NCBI RefSeq assembly: GCF_001022965.1
Contig: NZ_LECZ01000027.1
Coordinates: 496,001-560,000, forward strand
Direction of reading: 5' to 3'
Origin: Enterobacter genomosp. O
Lineage (GTDB): Bacteria; Pseudomonadota; Gammaproteobacteria; Enterobacterales; Enterobacteriaceae
Length of the DNA: 64,000 bases
Part shown: one piece after another, positions 7,476 to 18,700 of the stretch
Numbering within the stretch: the first letter of the stretch is position 1
Layout of the letters: each line of letters starts with the position of its first letter
Translations under genes and position numbers: made by a program
The notes under the pieces: generated by a model
Database searches by the model: none
The model's input: only the letters and a program-made list of their open reading frames with translations
What the model was told of the DNA's origin: nothing

Positions 7476-9652
7476 GCCGCACCCTCCTCTGCAACCGCCG
7501 CCGGCTTCATGGTCACGGTACGCTGCGCGGCTTTCTGCGGCGCCATACCGTGCTGATGCAGGATCGCATCGCGCGGGCCGTCCATCACCACCTTGCCGTT
7601 TTCCAGCACGATGATGCGGTCGACCAGGTCCAGAATCGGCAGGCGATGCGTCGCCACCACCAGCGTGCGGCGTTTACCCAACCATTTGTGAAGATGCTGA
7701 ATAAACTGCTTCTCGCTCATTTCGTCCAGCCAGGCGGTAGGCTCGTCCAGCAGCAGGATAGTCGGGGAAGTGATCAGCGCGCGCGCCAGCAGCAGCGCCT
7801 GTCGTTGGCCGCCCGACAGGCCAGCTCCGCCCTCGTTGATGATGTAGTTCAGCCCCATTTTCTGCTTGCGCACAAACTCCAGCGCGCCGCTGTTGACCAG
7901 CGCCTGATGAATCTCGTCGTCGGTAGCTAACGGGTTGCCCATCACAATGTTGTCGCGAACGGAGCCAAAGAACAGACGGGCCTGCTGGCTCAGCAGCTGC
8001 ATGTCGCGACGCACGTCGGCCGGGTCGAGGTGATTAAGGGCAATATCGTCCAGCAGAATGCTGCCCTGCTGCGGCTCCTGCATGCCCGCCAGAAGCTGTA
8101 ACAGCGTGCTTTTCCCCGAGCCATTGCGCCCGAGCACCGCCACGCGCTCTCCGGCGCGGATCTGCAGCTTGCTGATGTTGAGCACGGTGAGCTTCTCATC
8201 CTCGTCGTAGTAAAACCCGACGTCTTCGAGCGCATAGTCGCCGCGCAGGTGGGCCTTGTGCACCTTCTTGCCGTGCTGCGGGTCGTCAATCGGCCGCTGC
8301 ATCAGGTCGTCCAGCCCCTTGCGGGCTACTTTCGCCGACTGCCAGCGCGAGAGCACGCCAGAAATCTGCGACAGCGGCGCAATGGTCCGCGACGCCAGGA
8401 TCGAGGTCCCCACCAGCGCCCCGGTGGTCATATCACCGCTGATGACCAGGTAGCAGCCCACCAGCAGCACTACCGCGTAGACTATCGACTGCACCTCCTG
8501 CGTCCAGGTCAGCAGCAGACCCGTCAGCCAGCGCTGCTTCATACCGACGCTGGCGGCTACGTCGTTGGTGTTATTCCACTGGTTCTGAAAACGCTGCTCG
8601 GCGCGCATCAGCTTGATGTCTTCAATGCCCTGCACCGCCTCCACCAGGGTAGCGTTACGAATGGCGGATTCGCGCATCCCTTCGCTGGAGAGCTTGCCCA
8701 GCGGGCGCTGCACCAGCAGGCCGGGAATGAGCAGCAGCGGTACGGCGAGCAGGACCACCAGCACCAGCGGACCGCCAATCATCCACAGAATAAAGACGAA
8801 CAGCAGGAAGAACGGCAGATCGGAAATCGCCGCAATGGTGGTGGAGGTAATCAGCTCGCGCACCGACTCCAGCTCGCGAATTTGAGCGATAAACGATCCG
8901 GTTGATTTGGATCGCGCGCCGTTTTTGATCCGCAGCGCGTGGGCAAAAACGCGTTCGGAGATGCGCAGGTCGGCGCGTTTCCCCACCACGTCGGAAATAT
9001 GCACGCGCAGCATGCGCATGATGAATTCAAACAGAATGGCAATCATCACGCCGCCAAACAGTACCCACAGCGTGGCCTCCGACTGCGACGGGACCACCCT
9101 GTCATAGACCTGCATGGAGAAGACCATGCCGGAGAGCGCCAGCACGTTGGCAACCAGCGCCACCAGCATAATGTCGCTGTAACGTCGCCAGTCCTTCAGC
9201 GCCAGCTGCCAGAACCAGTTTTTCTCATACGGTTTGATGTAGTCATCCACGCGGGCATCCGGCGTGGATTCGAGCGGGCGCAGCACCATCAGCCCTTTTA
9301 GCCGTGGCCCGAGCTCGTCACGCGTCAGCGTCGTCTCCAGCCCCGCGTCGCCGCTGAACTGCAGGCTGACGTTGCCTTCGCTGTCCATGCGGTTAATGAC
9401 CGCAATCTGGCCGCCGGTGAATTCCGCCAGCAGCGGCAGGCGCCACGGGTCGAGGGATACCGCTTCAGCCGCCACCGCACGCATCCCCAGCCCAAGCTGG
9501 CGCGCCATCTCCTCCAGCACCTGCTGGCGCGGAGACTGGCTTTCATGGTTAATCGTGACCCGAACATGCTCCGCCGAAAAGTCCAGCCGATAGTGCTTCG
9601 CGATGATGAGCATGCCCTGCAGCCAGGGTTCGTACTGTGGATGTGTCTTCAT
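7472..9652 (-). CDS. Type I secretion ABC exporter, LapB-like
   Basis: A 726-residue permease-ATPase that powers export of the adjacent adhesin across the inner membrane. The first ~130 residues are a C39-peptidase-like domain without the catalytic cysteine motif, as in exporters that bind but do not cleave their RTX substrate. A six-helix ABC transmembrane domain follows (about 150-440), then the ATPase: Walker A GRNGSGKST (near 506), signature LSGGQRQ (near 612), Walker B ILLLDEPTAWLD (near 632) and H-loop ATHR. I chose the ATG at 9652, giving MKTHPQYEPW, because GGAG lies just upstream. The longer frame back to 9733 would run through the terminator after the adhesin gene. It overlaps the adaptor gene by four bases. 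Confidence 0.93.
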   Translation of the reverse strand: MKTHPQYEPWLQGMLIIAKHYRLDFSAEHVRVTINHESQSPRQQVLEEMARQLGLGMRAVAAEAVSLDPWRLPLLAEFTGGQIAVINRMDSEGNVSLQFSGDAGLETTLTRDELGPRLKGLMVLRPLESTPDARVDDYIKPYEKNWFWQLALKDWRRYSDIMLVALVANVLALSGMVFSMQVYDRVVPSQSEATLWVLFGGVMIAILFEFIMRMLRVHISDVVGKRADLRISERVFAHALRIKNGARSKSTGSFIAQIRELESVRELITSTTIAAISDLPFFLLFVFILWMIGGPLVLVVLLAVPLLLIPGLLVQRPLGKLSSEGMRESAIRNATLVEAVQGIEDIKLMRAEQRFQNQWNNTNDVAASVGMKQRWLTGLLLTWTQEVQSIVYAVVLLVGCYLVISGDMTTGALVGTSILASRTIAPLSQISGVLSRWQSAKVARKGLDDLMQRPIDDPQHGKKVHKAHLRGDYALEDVGFYYDEDEKLTVLNISKLQIRAGERVAVLGRNGSGKSTLLQLLAGMQEPQQGSILLDDIALNHLDPADVRRDMQLLSQQARLFFGSVRDNIVMGNPLATDDEIHQALVNSGALEFVRKQKMGLNYIINEGGAGLSGGQRQALLLARALITSPTILLLDEPTAWLDEMSEKQFIQHLHKWLGKRRTLVVATHRLPILDLVDRIIVLENGKVVMDGPRDAILHQHGMAPQKAAQRTVTMKPAAVAEEGAA

Positions 9653-9690
9653 AATCTCCGGGTTAACGCAATTCGTGTAAAAGAAACGCC

Positions 9691-9719
9691 AAAAGGCCGC
9701 GGGGATCGCTCCCCGCGGC
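9691..9719 (-). terminator. Terminator between adhesin and exporter genes
   Basis: A perfect 9-bp GC stem (GCCGCGGGG with CCCCGCGGC) and 6-nt loop, followed on the minus strand by CTTTT, lies 7 bp after the adhesin stop codon and before the exporter start. Partial read-through would lower exporter and adaptor expression relative to the adhesin. Confidence 0.8.
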
Positions 9720-9725
9720 GTTGTT

Positions 9726-12700
9726 TTACGCAATTAACAACTGATGGTTCGCCAGCAGCGTCGCCAGATCCGTCTGCACGCCGTTCAGCGTCACCAGGGT
9801 GGTTGGCGAGAACTGGCCGCCGGTACCGTCCAGGTCAACCTGAATCTCGGTATTGCTGCCGTTCTGCACCACGCGGATGTAATCGGTGATATTGCCCGCG
9901 CTGCTGTCCAGCGTGGCCACGCCGTTCACGTAGCTCGCCGAGCCCGTGCCGGTATAGCCGCTGTCGGAAAGCAGATCGCGCAGGTCAATGCGGTCCGTGT
10001 CCGCGGTCCCTTCCCAGGTGCCGACCGTAAAGCCATTCACCACGTCGTGACCGTTACCGCCCGTCGCATCCGAGGCGTTGATCAGCTTATAGAGCAACGT
10101 ATCGTGACCGCCGCTGCCGATATTGAAGGTGTCATTCCCGCCGCGCCCTTCGAACCGGTTATCACCGCTGTTGCCGGTAATGACGTCGTCGAAGTCGGAG
10201 CCGTTAATGCCTTCAATGTTCAACAGACGCGTGGTGCCGAACCCGGTGTCCTGCGCCGTTGAGAGACGCAGATCGACGGTAATGCCGGACGTCGCATTGC
10301 GGTAATCCACCACGTCCATCCCGCCAGTGTTGCTCCAGGTGTCGTAGTCGGAATGGGTATTCCAGCCGCCGGAGCCGTTATAGGTATAGGTGCCGTCCTC
10401 TGCGATAAAGGTGTCGTTATACCCTGTCCCGGTAAGGGTCCCGCTGTGGCCGCCGGTGGCCGCCTCGGCCGTCAGGACGTAACCCTCTTTGCCGTTGCCC
10501 GCCTCCAGACCGCTCCAGGTGACGTTATCCGACACGCCGTTGGTGATCTTCAGGATCTCAGCCGAATAGGTTTCATTCGGATCCAGCCCGTAGAAGCTCA
10601 CCAGCGCAGAGGTATCGTTCGAGCCAATACCAGACTGGGCGTTGATGATCTGCGACGCCACCAGTACGCCCGCGGCGTTGTACAGATTGACCGTGTTGCC
10701 GTAGTAGGCGTTGATGCCCTCGCTGTCGACAATGTGCAGGTGCATCGCGGTGCCGTCAGCAATGGTTTTGCTGTTTTGCACCAGCACCACCTTGCCGTTC
10801 TGCTGCGATACCAGCAGATCCTGCGCGCCGTCCCAGTTGTAGTCCACCGCCGCCACGCCGGTGACGTTCGCCAGGCCCGAAGCCAGCTGGCTTGAGGTCC
10901 AGGTAGAGCCGTAACCGTTGTTGGTGAACAGGGTCGCCGTCTGCGAGCCGCCGTAGGTGCTGAGCTTGATGATGTCCATCTGCCCGTCGCCGTTCCAGTC
11001 CACCGCCACCGACAGATACCCTGCCGTGGCGTTAGAGGCTTCCACCGCGCTCTTGGTGGCAGAGAGCTTTCCGGTACCGTCGTTGTAGTAGATCACCCCG
11101 CCGTTGTTGTTGTAGCTGCTGCCCAGGTACAGATCCATGTAGCCATCGCCGTTGAAGTCCGCCCACGTCATGGATGCCGCCGTGGTAGTATTCGAGGCAT
11201 TGGCCACAAACACGTTCGTCAGGTTCTGACCGATAGAGAGCGTGCCATTGCCGTTGTTGTTGATCACGGTTAACGAGTACGCGCCGCTACGGTTGGTGTG
11301 CTGGACAATGTCTACCGTGCCGTCGTTGTTCAGGTCGACGCCGGAGATTTCGCGCCCGGAATCGAACTGACCGTAGAAACCGCCTTCGCCACCGGTGCCG
11401 TCCGGCGACAGAACGCCGTTGTTGTTCACCAGATAGGTCAGTGAGTCCATGCCGGCATCGCCGTACGCCAGATCCAGATAGCCATCCCCGGTTTTATCGT
11501 AGGCAATGACGCCGCCGTACCAGATGGTGGTCCCCATCGCCAGCTGGCTGGCGTTATAGGTGCTGCCATCATAGGTCCACATCACCTGCGTAGAGCCAGC
11601 GTAGGTATTTTCCGTCGCGAAGATATCCTGCGTGCCGTTACGGTCGAAGTCAGCGACGGTCTGGCTCACCACGTAGTAGCCGCGGGTGTTGGTCAGCGTA
11701 TTTCCGGCATAGGTCGAGCTATCGCTGCTGGAGTAAGACTGGCCGTTAGCAATGATATTCCACAGACCGCTACTGTTCATGCCGAGGGTCATGGTGGAGT
11801 TGTTGCTGTTCCCTGCCGTGGTTGCCCAATCGGTATTCACCGAGGTGGTATCTATCACCAGGCTACCTGTCGCCGTGCCGGTGGTATTACCATTACCTGC
11901 GCTGCTCTTCACCTGCGCCGTGACGCTGTAGCTCGACACGCCCAGCGCATCGCCGTCCGGGATCTGCAGATACCAGGTGTTGTGATCCGGGTCGACCACC
12001 ACCGCGCCGCCCGTCTGCGAGGTGTAGGTTTTTCCGTTCACCGTCACCACCAGGTATTCGCCGTTCACCAGATCGGCAGAAACCGTGCCGTTGATAATCG
12101 GCGTGGTGTCTGACGTGGTCTGCGCGGCAATCGCCGCCGTGGTGGTCGGAATGCTGGTATCGACGTTCAGCACAAACCCGTCCGATTCCGTGTAGTTACC
12201 GGCCCTGTCGGTGACGCGCACGATGTAGGTGTGGTTGCCGTCGCTCAGGCCGTTGTCCTGGAAGGACCAGCTTGCGCTGCCGTTCATGGTCACCTGACCG
12301 AGCAGGATCCCGTCACGATAGAGCTGAACAATTTCACCGTCGTCCGGGGCGCGGTTAAGCGTGCCGTTGATCAGCGGCGAGTTATCGTCCGTTGCCACCG
12401 CGCTGCCAAAGGTGCCCTGACGCTCGCCTTCGCCGTCGGTATAGCTCACTACGCTGCCGACCGTGGTTGGCGGCGTGGTATCCACCGTGACGACCTGAGA
12501 CGCGGTAGATCCGACGTTGCCCGCCTGGTCGATAATCCGCACCTGGTAGGTGTAGTCTCCGTCAGGCAGATCGCGGGTATCGGTGTAGCTCCAGCGCAGG
12601 TTGGTGACCGTGGTATCGAGCCAGGTATTCCCGCCGTCCAGACTGATCTGCACGCGCTCGTCGCTCGCCAGCGCGCTGCCCAGCGAACCGTTGATGGTCA

Positions 12701-15700
12701 ACGTGGTGTCCATGGTGATGAAATCACTGCCGGACTGGCCGGTATCCTCGCTGATGCTGTCGATGGTAACGCCGTACTGCGGCGCCTGAGTGTCCACCGT
12801 TACCGCCTGCGACGTAGTTGCCCCGACGTTCCCCGCCTGGTCGACGACCCGCACCAGGTAGTTATGGCTGCCGTCGGTCAGGGTACGCGTGTCGCTGTAG
12901 CTCCACTGGGTGCCGCTCACGGTGGCGTACACCCAAGTGCTGCCGCCGTCCATGCTCACCTGCACGAATTCACCCGCGCCGAGTTCTGCGCCGAGCGTTC
13001 CGTGCAGCGTGTACGAGGTCGAGCTGGTCAGGAAGTCGTTGTTGTCGAAGCCGGTATCGACGGTGATGTTATCCACGGTCACCGTAATTGCCGCATCCGG
13101 CGCGACCGTATCGACCGTCACCTGCTGATGGGCGCTGGCCCCCACGTTACCGGCGGCATCCACCACGCGAACGTAGTAGTCATAGGTCTGGTTAGCCAGC
13201 GTGCGGCCGTCCACGTAGTACCAGCTGTTGCCGGTGACGATGACGTTCTGCCAGGTCACGCCGCCGTCGATGCTGATCTGCGCGTATTCCCCGTCGGCCA
13301 GCGTTGCGCCGAGCGAGCCGTGCAGCGTCAGGGACGTATCGTTAGTGATAAAGTCGCTGCCGCTCAGGCCGGTATCGTCACTGATGCTGTCAATGGCGAT
13401 GGTTTTGCTGGCATCAGGTGCAACCGTATCAATGGTCACCACCTGGCTGGCGGTGGCGCTGATGTTCCCCGCGTCGTCAATCACGCGCAGCTGGTAGTTG
13501 TAATCCCCGTCGGCCAGCGTGCGGCCGTCGACGTACGTCCAGCTCAGGCCACTGACGCTGACGTCGGTCCAGGTTACGCCGCCGTCGAGGCTGATCTGCG
13601 CGTGGTCGCCGCTGCCCAGCGCTGCGCCGAGCGTCCCTTTCAGGCTGATCTGGTTGTCGCTGGTGATAAAGTCGCTGTCGGACAGGCCCGTATCCTGCGT
13701 AATGGAATCCACGGTAATGGTCGCCGCCGCAGGCTTCGTCAGATCGATAATCACGTCCTGGCTGTCGGTGGCCCCCACGTTCCCTGCGTTATCGATCACG
13801 CGCACCTGGTACTGGTACATACCGTCTGTCAGGGTGCGGCCATCGGTGTAGCGCCAGGTGGTGCCGGTCACGGTCAGGTCAATCCAGGTGGTGCCGCCGT
13901 CGAGGCTGATCTGCGCCTTCTCGTTATTGCCGAGCTGCGCGGTCAGGGAGCCGTTGACCACAACGTGGCCGTCGTTGGTGATGAAATCGCTCGCGCTCAG
14001 GCCGGTGTCGTTTTGCAGCGAGTCAATGCCGATCCCCATCGACGGCGCGGTCAGATCGACGGTCACGGTGTGGTTGTCGCTGGCGCTGTTGCCGATGGTG
14101 TTACTGACCTGCGCGTGAATCACGTACGAACCGCCGTCCGCCAGCGCGGTCACGTCTGTGCTGCCGAGCGTATAGCTCCAGCTGCCGTCATTCTGCACGG
14201 TCGCCGTATAGGTTTTACCGTTCAGCGTAATGGTCACCGTCTGGCCCGCAGGCGCGTCGGTGGTACCGCTGACAAGCAGCGGCGTGCCGTGCTCGGCGGC
14301 ATTAACGATGTCGTCCTGCGCAAAGGTGTTGATGGCGATGGTCGGTACGTCGCCGTTCAGCGTCACGTCGTGCGTGGCGCTACCCGGGTTACCCGCCTTA
14401 TCGCTCACCGTAGCCGTAATGGTGTAATCCCCGTCGCTCAGGCCGAGGAAGTCGCGGCCCGGCACGAAGACCGACCACGAACCGTCGGCACCAACGGTCG
14501 CCTGATAGCTGTGCCCGTTGAAGGAGACGGTCACCGTCTGGCCCTGCTCCGCCGTGGTGGTGCCGCTGATGGTCTGGCCCGCCAGCTGCTCGGCGTTGTT
14601 GACGATATCGTCATCGGCCACGGTGCTGATGGTGACGGTTGGCGCCACGGTATCCACCGTTAAGGTGTGCGTGGTTTGACCGTTATTACCCGCGTTGTCG
14701 TTCACCGACGCGGTGACCGTCAGCGCGCCCTGACCCAGGGCCGCCAGGTCGGCGGCAGGAACGTCTAAGGTCCAGGTGCCGTCGTTTGCCACGGTTGCGG
14801 TGTAGGTTTTGCCGCCCAGCGTCACGGTGACGGTCTGGCCCACCTCGGCGCTGGAGGAGCCGTGAACCGTCAGCGGCTGCTGCGCTTCCGCCGCGTTAAG
14901 CACGTCGTCGCCGGACAGCGTCGCAATGCTCACGACCGGCGCGGTGGTATCCACGCTGATGGTATGCGTTGCCGAGGCGCTGTTGCCCGCGCTGTCCTGC
15001 GCCGAAACGGCCACCTGATAGCTCGCACCGTCGGCCAGCGCGCCCACATCGGCGGCAGGAACGGTTGTGGTCCATGAGCCGTCGCTTTGAATGGTAGCCG
15101 TGTAGCTCTTACCGTTCAGCGTCACGGTAACCTGCGTGCCGCTGGCGAACTGCGCGCTGGAGCCGTTAATCACCAGCGAGGCGCCCGCCTCTGCCGCGTT
15201 AATGACGTCATCGCCGCTGAGGGTGTTAACCGTCAGCGCCACGGAGGCTGTGTTGACCACCACGTCATGGGTCTGGGTGCTGCTGTTGCCCGCGCTGTCG
15301 GTAATGGTCGCGCTGAGGGTCACGGTGCCGTCGGTCAGCGCAGAAATCACGCTGGCCGGGACGCCCACGCTCCACTTACCGCTGGCGTCAACGGTAGTGG
15401 TGTACTGGTTCGATCCGATGGTGATAACCACCTTATCGCCGACGTTCGCGCCGGTTGCCGTACCGCTGACGATCTGCGCCTGCGCGTGCTCCACGCTGTT
15501 AATAACGTTATCACCCGCCACGACGTTAAAGCTGACGGTCGGCGGCGTGGTATCAAGCGTAATCACTTTACCCGCGCTGCCCGGGTTACCTGCGGCGTCG
15601 CTCACGCTGACCTGCACGGTGTAACCGCTGTCCGCCAGGGCGGACAGATCGGTACCAGGAACATTGACGCTCCAGACGCCGCCCTGCTGTACCTGGGCGG

Positions 15701-18700
15701 TATAGCTCTTACCGCCGAGCGTCACGGTCACCGTCTGCCCGACTTCTGCCGTGGTGGTGCCGGAGAGGGCCACGCCTGCGGACGCCTCGCTGGCATTGAT
15801 CACGTTGTCGCCTGCGACCGTATCAATGGTCACGGCTGGCGCGGTGGCGTCCACGCTGTACTCGCGGCCTGCGGACGCGCTGTTGCCGTTGACGTTGGTC
15901 ACGCTCGCCTGCACGCTGGCGTCGCCGTCCTTCAGGCCCGTCAGATCCGCAGACGGCACGGTGGCCGTCCAGTTACCGTCAGCATCCACTTTCGCAGTGT
16001 ATGACTTGCCGGCAAAGGTAATGGTGACGGTCTGGTTTTCCTCCACGTTTGAGGTGCTGCCGGACAGCACCAGATCCGCACCTTTCTCCGCCGCGTTAAT
16101 CACGTCGTCTGTGGCAATCGCATCGATGCTGATAGCCACTGCTGACAGATCGACAGTCACGTCATGGCTGATGGTCACCGGATTGCCCGCGCTGCTCTGG
16201 CCTGCAACGGTGACGGTCACCGTGCCCGCTGCCAGGGCCCCGACGTCTGCCGCCGGGATCGCCGCGCTCCATGTGCCGTCTGCCAGCACGGAGGCCGCAT
16301 AGGTTTTGCCATTCACGGTTACGGTAAGCGTGGTGCCCACCGCCAGCCCGTCGCTGGAACCGGTGACGATCAGGTTCTGGCCATGCTCGATGCTGTTAAT
16401 CACGTCATCGCCCGCCACGGTTTCAATACGCAGGCCCGGCAGGCTGGCGTCTATAGCGATTTCGCGCTCGCCCGTTCCCGTATTGCCGTGGCCGTTGGTC
16501 ACCGTCGCCGACACCGTCAGGTCGCCGTTGCCCAGCGCCGTCAGGACGGATTGCGGCACGTTCACGGACCAGGTGAGATCGCTCTGCACCGTTGCGGTGT
16601 AGCTGTTGCCGCCGATAGTCACGGTTACCGTGTTGCCCGCTTCCGCGTTCGCTACCTTACCGCTGATGGTCTGACCCGCGGCCACTTCCGCCGCGTTGAT
16701 GACGTTGTCACCCGCCACGGTGTTGATGGTGACGGTCGGCAGCGCGGTGTCCACCAGCAGGTTCGCGGTGTTATTCACGCTGTTGCCCACGCCGTTGGTC
16801 GCGGCTGCGCTCAGGGTATAGTTCGCTTCGCCCAGACCCGCGAGATCCGCTGCCGGAACGGTCAGGTTCCAGGTACCGTCCGCCGCCGTCGTGGCCGCGT
16901 AGTTTTTACCGTTGAGGGTCACGGTCACCACGGTGCCTTCCGCCAGGTTGGCGCTGGTGCCGCTCACGCTCAGGTCCTGACCTTTCTCCACCGCGTTCAG
17001 TAAGTTATCTCCGCTGATGGCGTTGAACGCCACCGATGGAAGGCCGGTATCGACGGTCACGTTATGGCTGCCGGTACCGGTATTGCCCGCCGCGTCGGTC
17101 ACTGACGCCGTGACGGTCACGGTGCCGTCGCTGAGGCCGGAAATCACGCTCGCCGGTACGCCCACGCTCCAGTTACCCGCCGCGTCCAGCACGGTGACGT
17201 AAGTCTGGCCGCCAATGGTGACGGTGACCTTATCGCCCGCTGCCGCGCCGGTAGCGTTGCCGCTGATGATGTGCGCCTGAGCGTGCTCAGTGATGTTAAT
17301 CACGTCATCGCCCGCTACGGTGTTGATGGTAACCGCAGGCACGGTCACGTCCACCGTCAGGTTGTGGTCAACGGACGCCAGGTTACCGGCTTTGTCGCTC
17401 ACGCTTGCAGTGACGGTCACGCTGCCGCCAGCGAGTGCGCCCAGATCGGCGGACGGAACGCTCAGCGTCCAGGTGCCGTCTGCGCTGACCGTTGCGGTGT
17501 AGTCCTTGCCGTTCAGCGACACGGTCACGGTCTGTCCCGCCTCGGCGGTGCTGGTGCCGGAGATCGCCAGGTCAGACTGCGCTTCAGTGGCGTTCAGAAT
17601 GTCGTCGGTCGCCAGGGTATTAATGGTCACGGACGGCGCGGTCGCATCCACGCTGTACTCGCGGCCCGCCGACGCGCTGTTGCCGTTCACGTTGGTGACG
17701 CTCACCTGCACGCTGGCGTCGCCATCCTTGAGGTGTGCCAGATCCGCAGACGGTACGGTACAGGTCCAGTTACCGCTGTCGTCTACTGTCGCGGTATAGA
17801 TTTTGCCGTTCAGGCTGATGGTCACGGTTTGCCCGGCTTCCACGTTAGTGGTCGCACCGGACAGCACCAGATCCGCGCCCTTCTCCGTCGCGTTAATCAC
17901 GTCGTCGGTGGCGATGGCGTTGATGCTGATGGCAACGGTCGCCAGATCCACCGTCACATCGTGGCTGATGGTAATCGGGTTACCCGCTGAACTGTCGCCG
18001 GTAACGCTGATTTTGACGGTGCCTTCCGGCCACGCGCTCACGTCGGTGGACGGGATCGCCGCACGCCAGGTGCCGTCCGCCAGCACCGTGGCCGCATAGT
18101 CTTTACCGTTGACGGTGACGGTCAGCGCGGTACCTGCGCTCAGGCCGTCACTGGATCCGTTCACGATCAGGTTCTGTCCGTGCTCAATGGTGTTGATCAC
18201 GTCGTCACCCGCAACGGTGTCCACGCGCAGGCCCGGCAGGTTAGCGTCGATAGCGATTTCGCGCTCGCCGGTGCCGGTATTTCCGTGGCCGTTGGTCACG
18301 GTCGCCGTCACGCTCAGGCTGCCGTTGCCCAGCGCGGTCAGCACGTCAGACGGCACGTTCACGGACCAGCTCAGATCGCTTTGCACCGTTGCGGTGTAGC
18401 TGTTGCCGCCAAGGGTGACGGTCACGGTGTTGCCCGCTTCCGCATTCGCCACGGTACCGCTGATGGTCTGGCCCGCCGCCACTTCCGCAGCGTTAATGAC
18501 GTTATCGCCCGCCACTGTATTGATGGTGACGGCAGGCAGCGCGGTGTCCACCAGCAGGTTCGCGCTGTTGCTCACGCTGTTGCCCACGCCGTTGGTGGCG
18601 GTCGCGTTAAGGGTGTAGTTAGCCTGACCCAGCCCGGCCAGATCCGCCGCCGGAACCGTCAGGCTCCAGGTACCGTCTGCCGCCGTGGTAGCCGTGTAGT

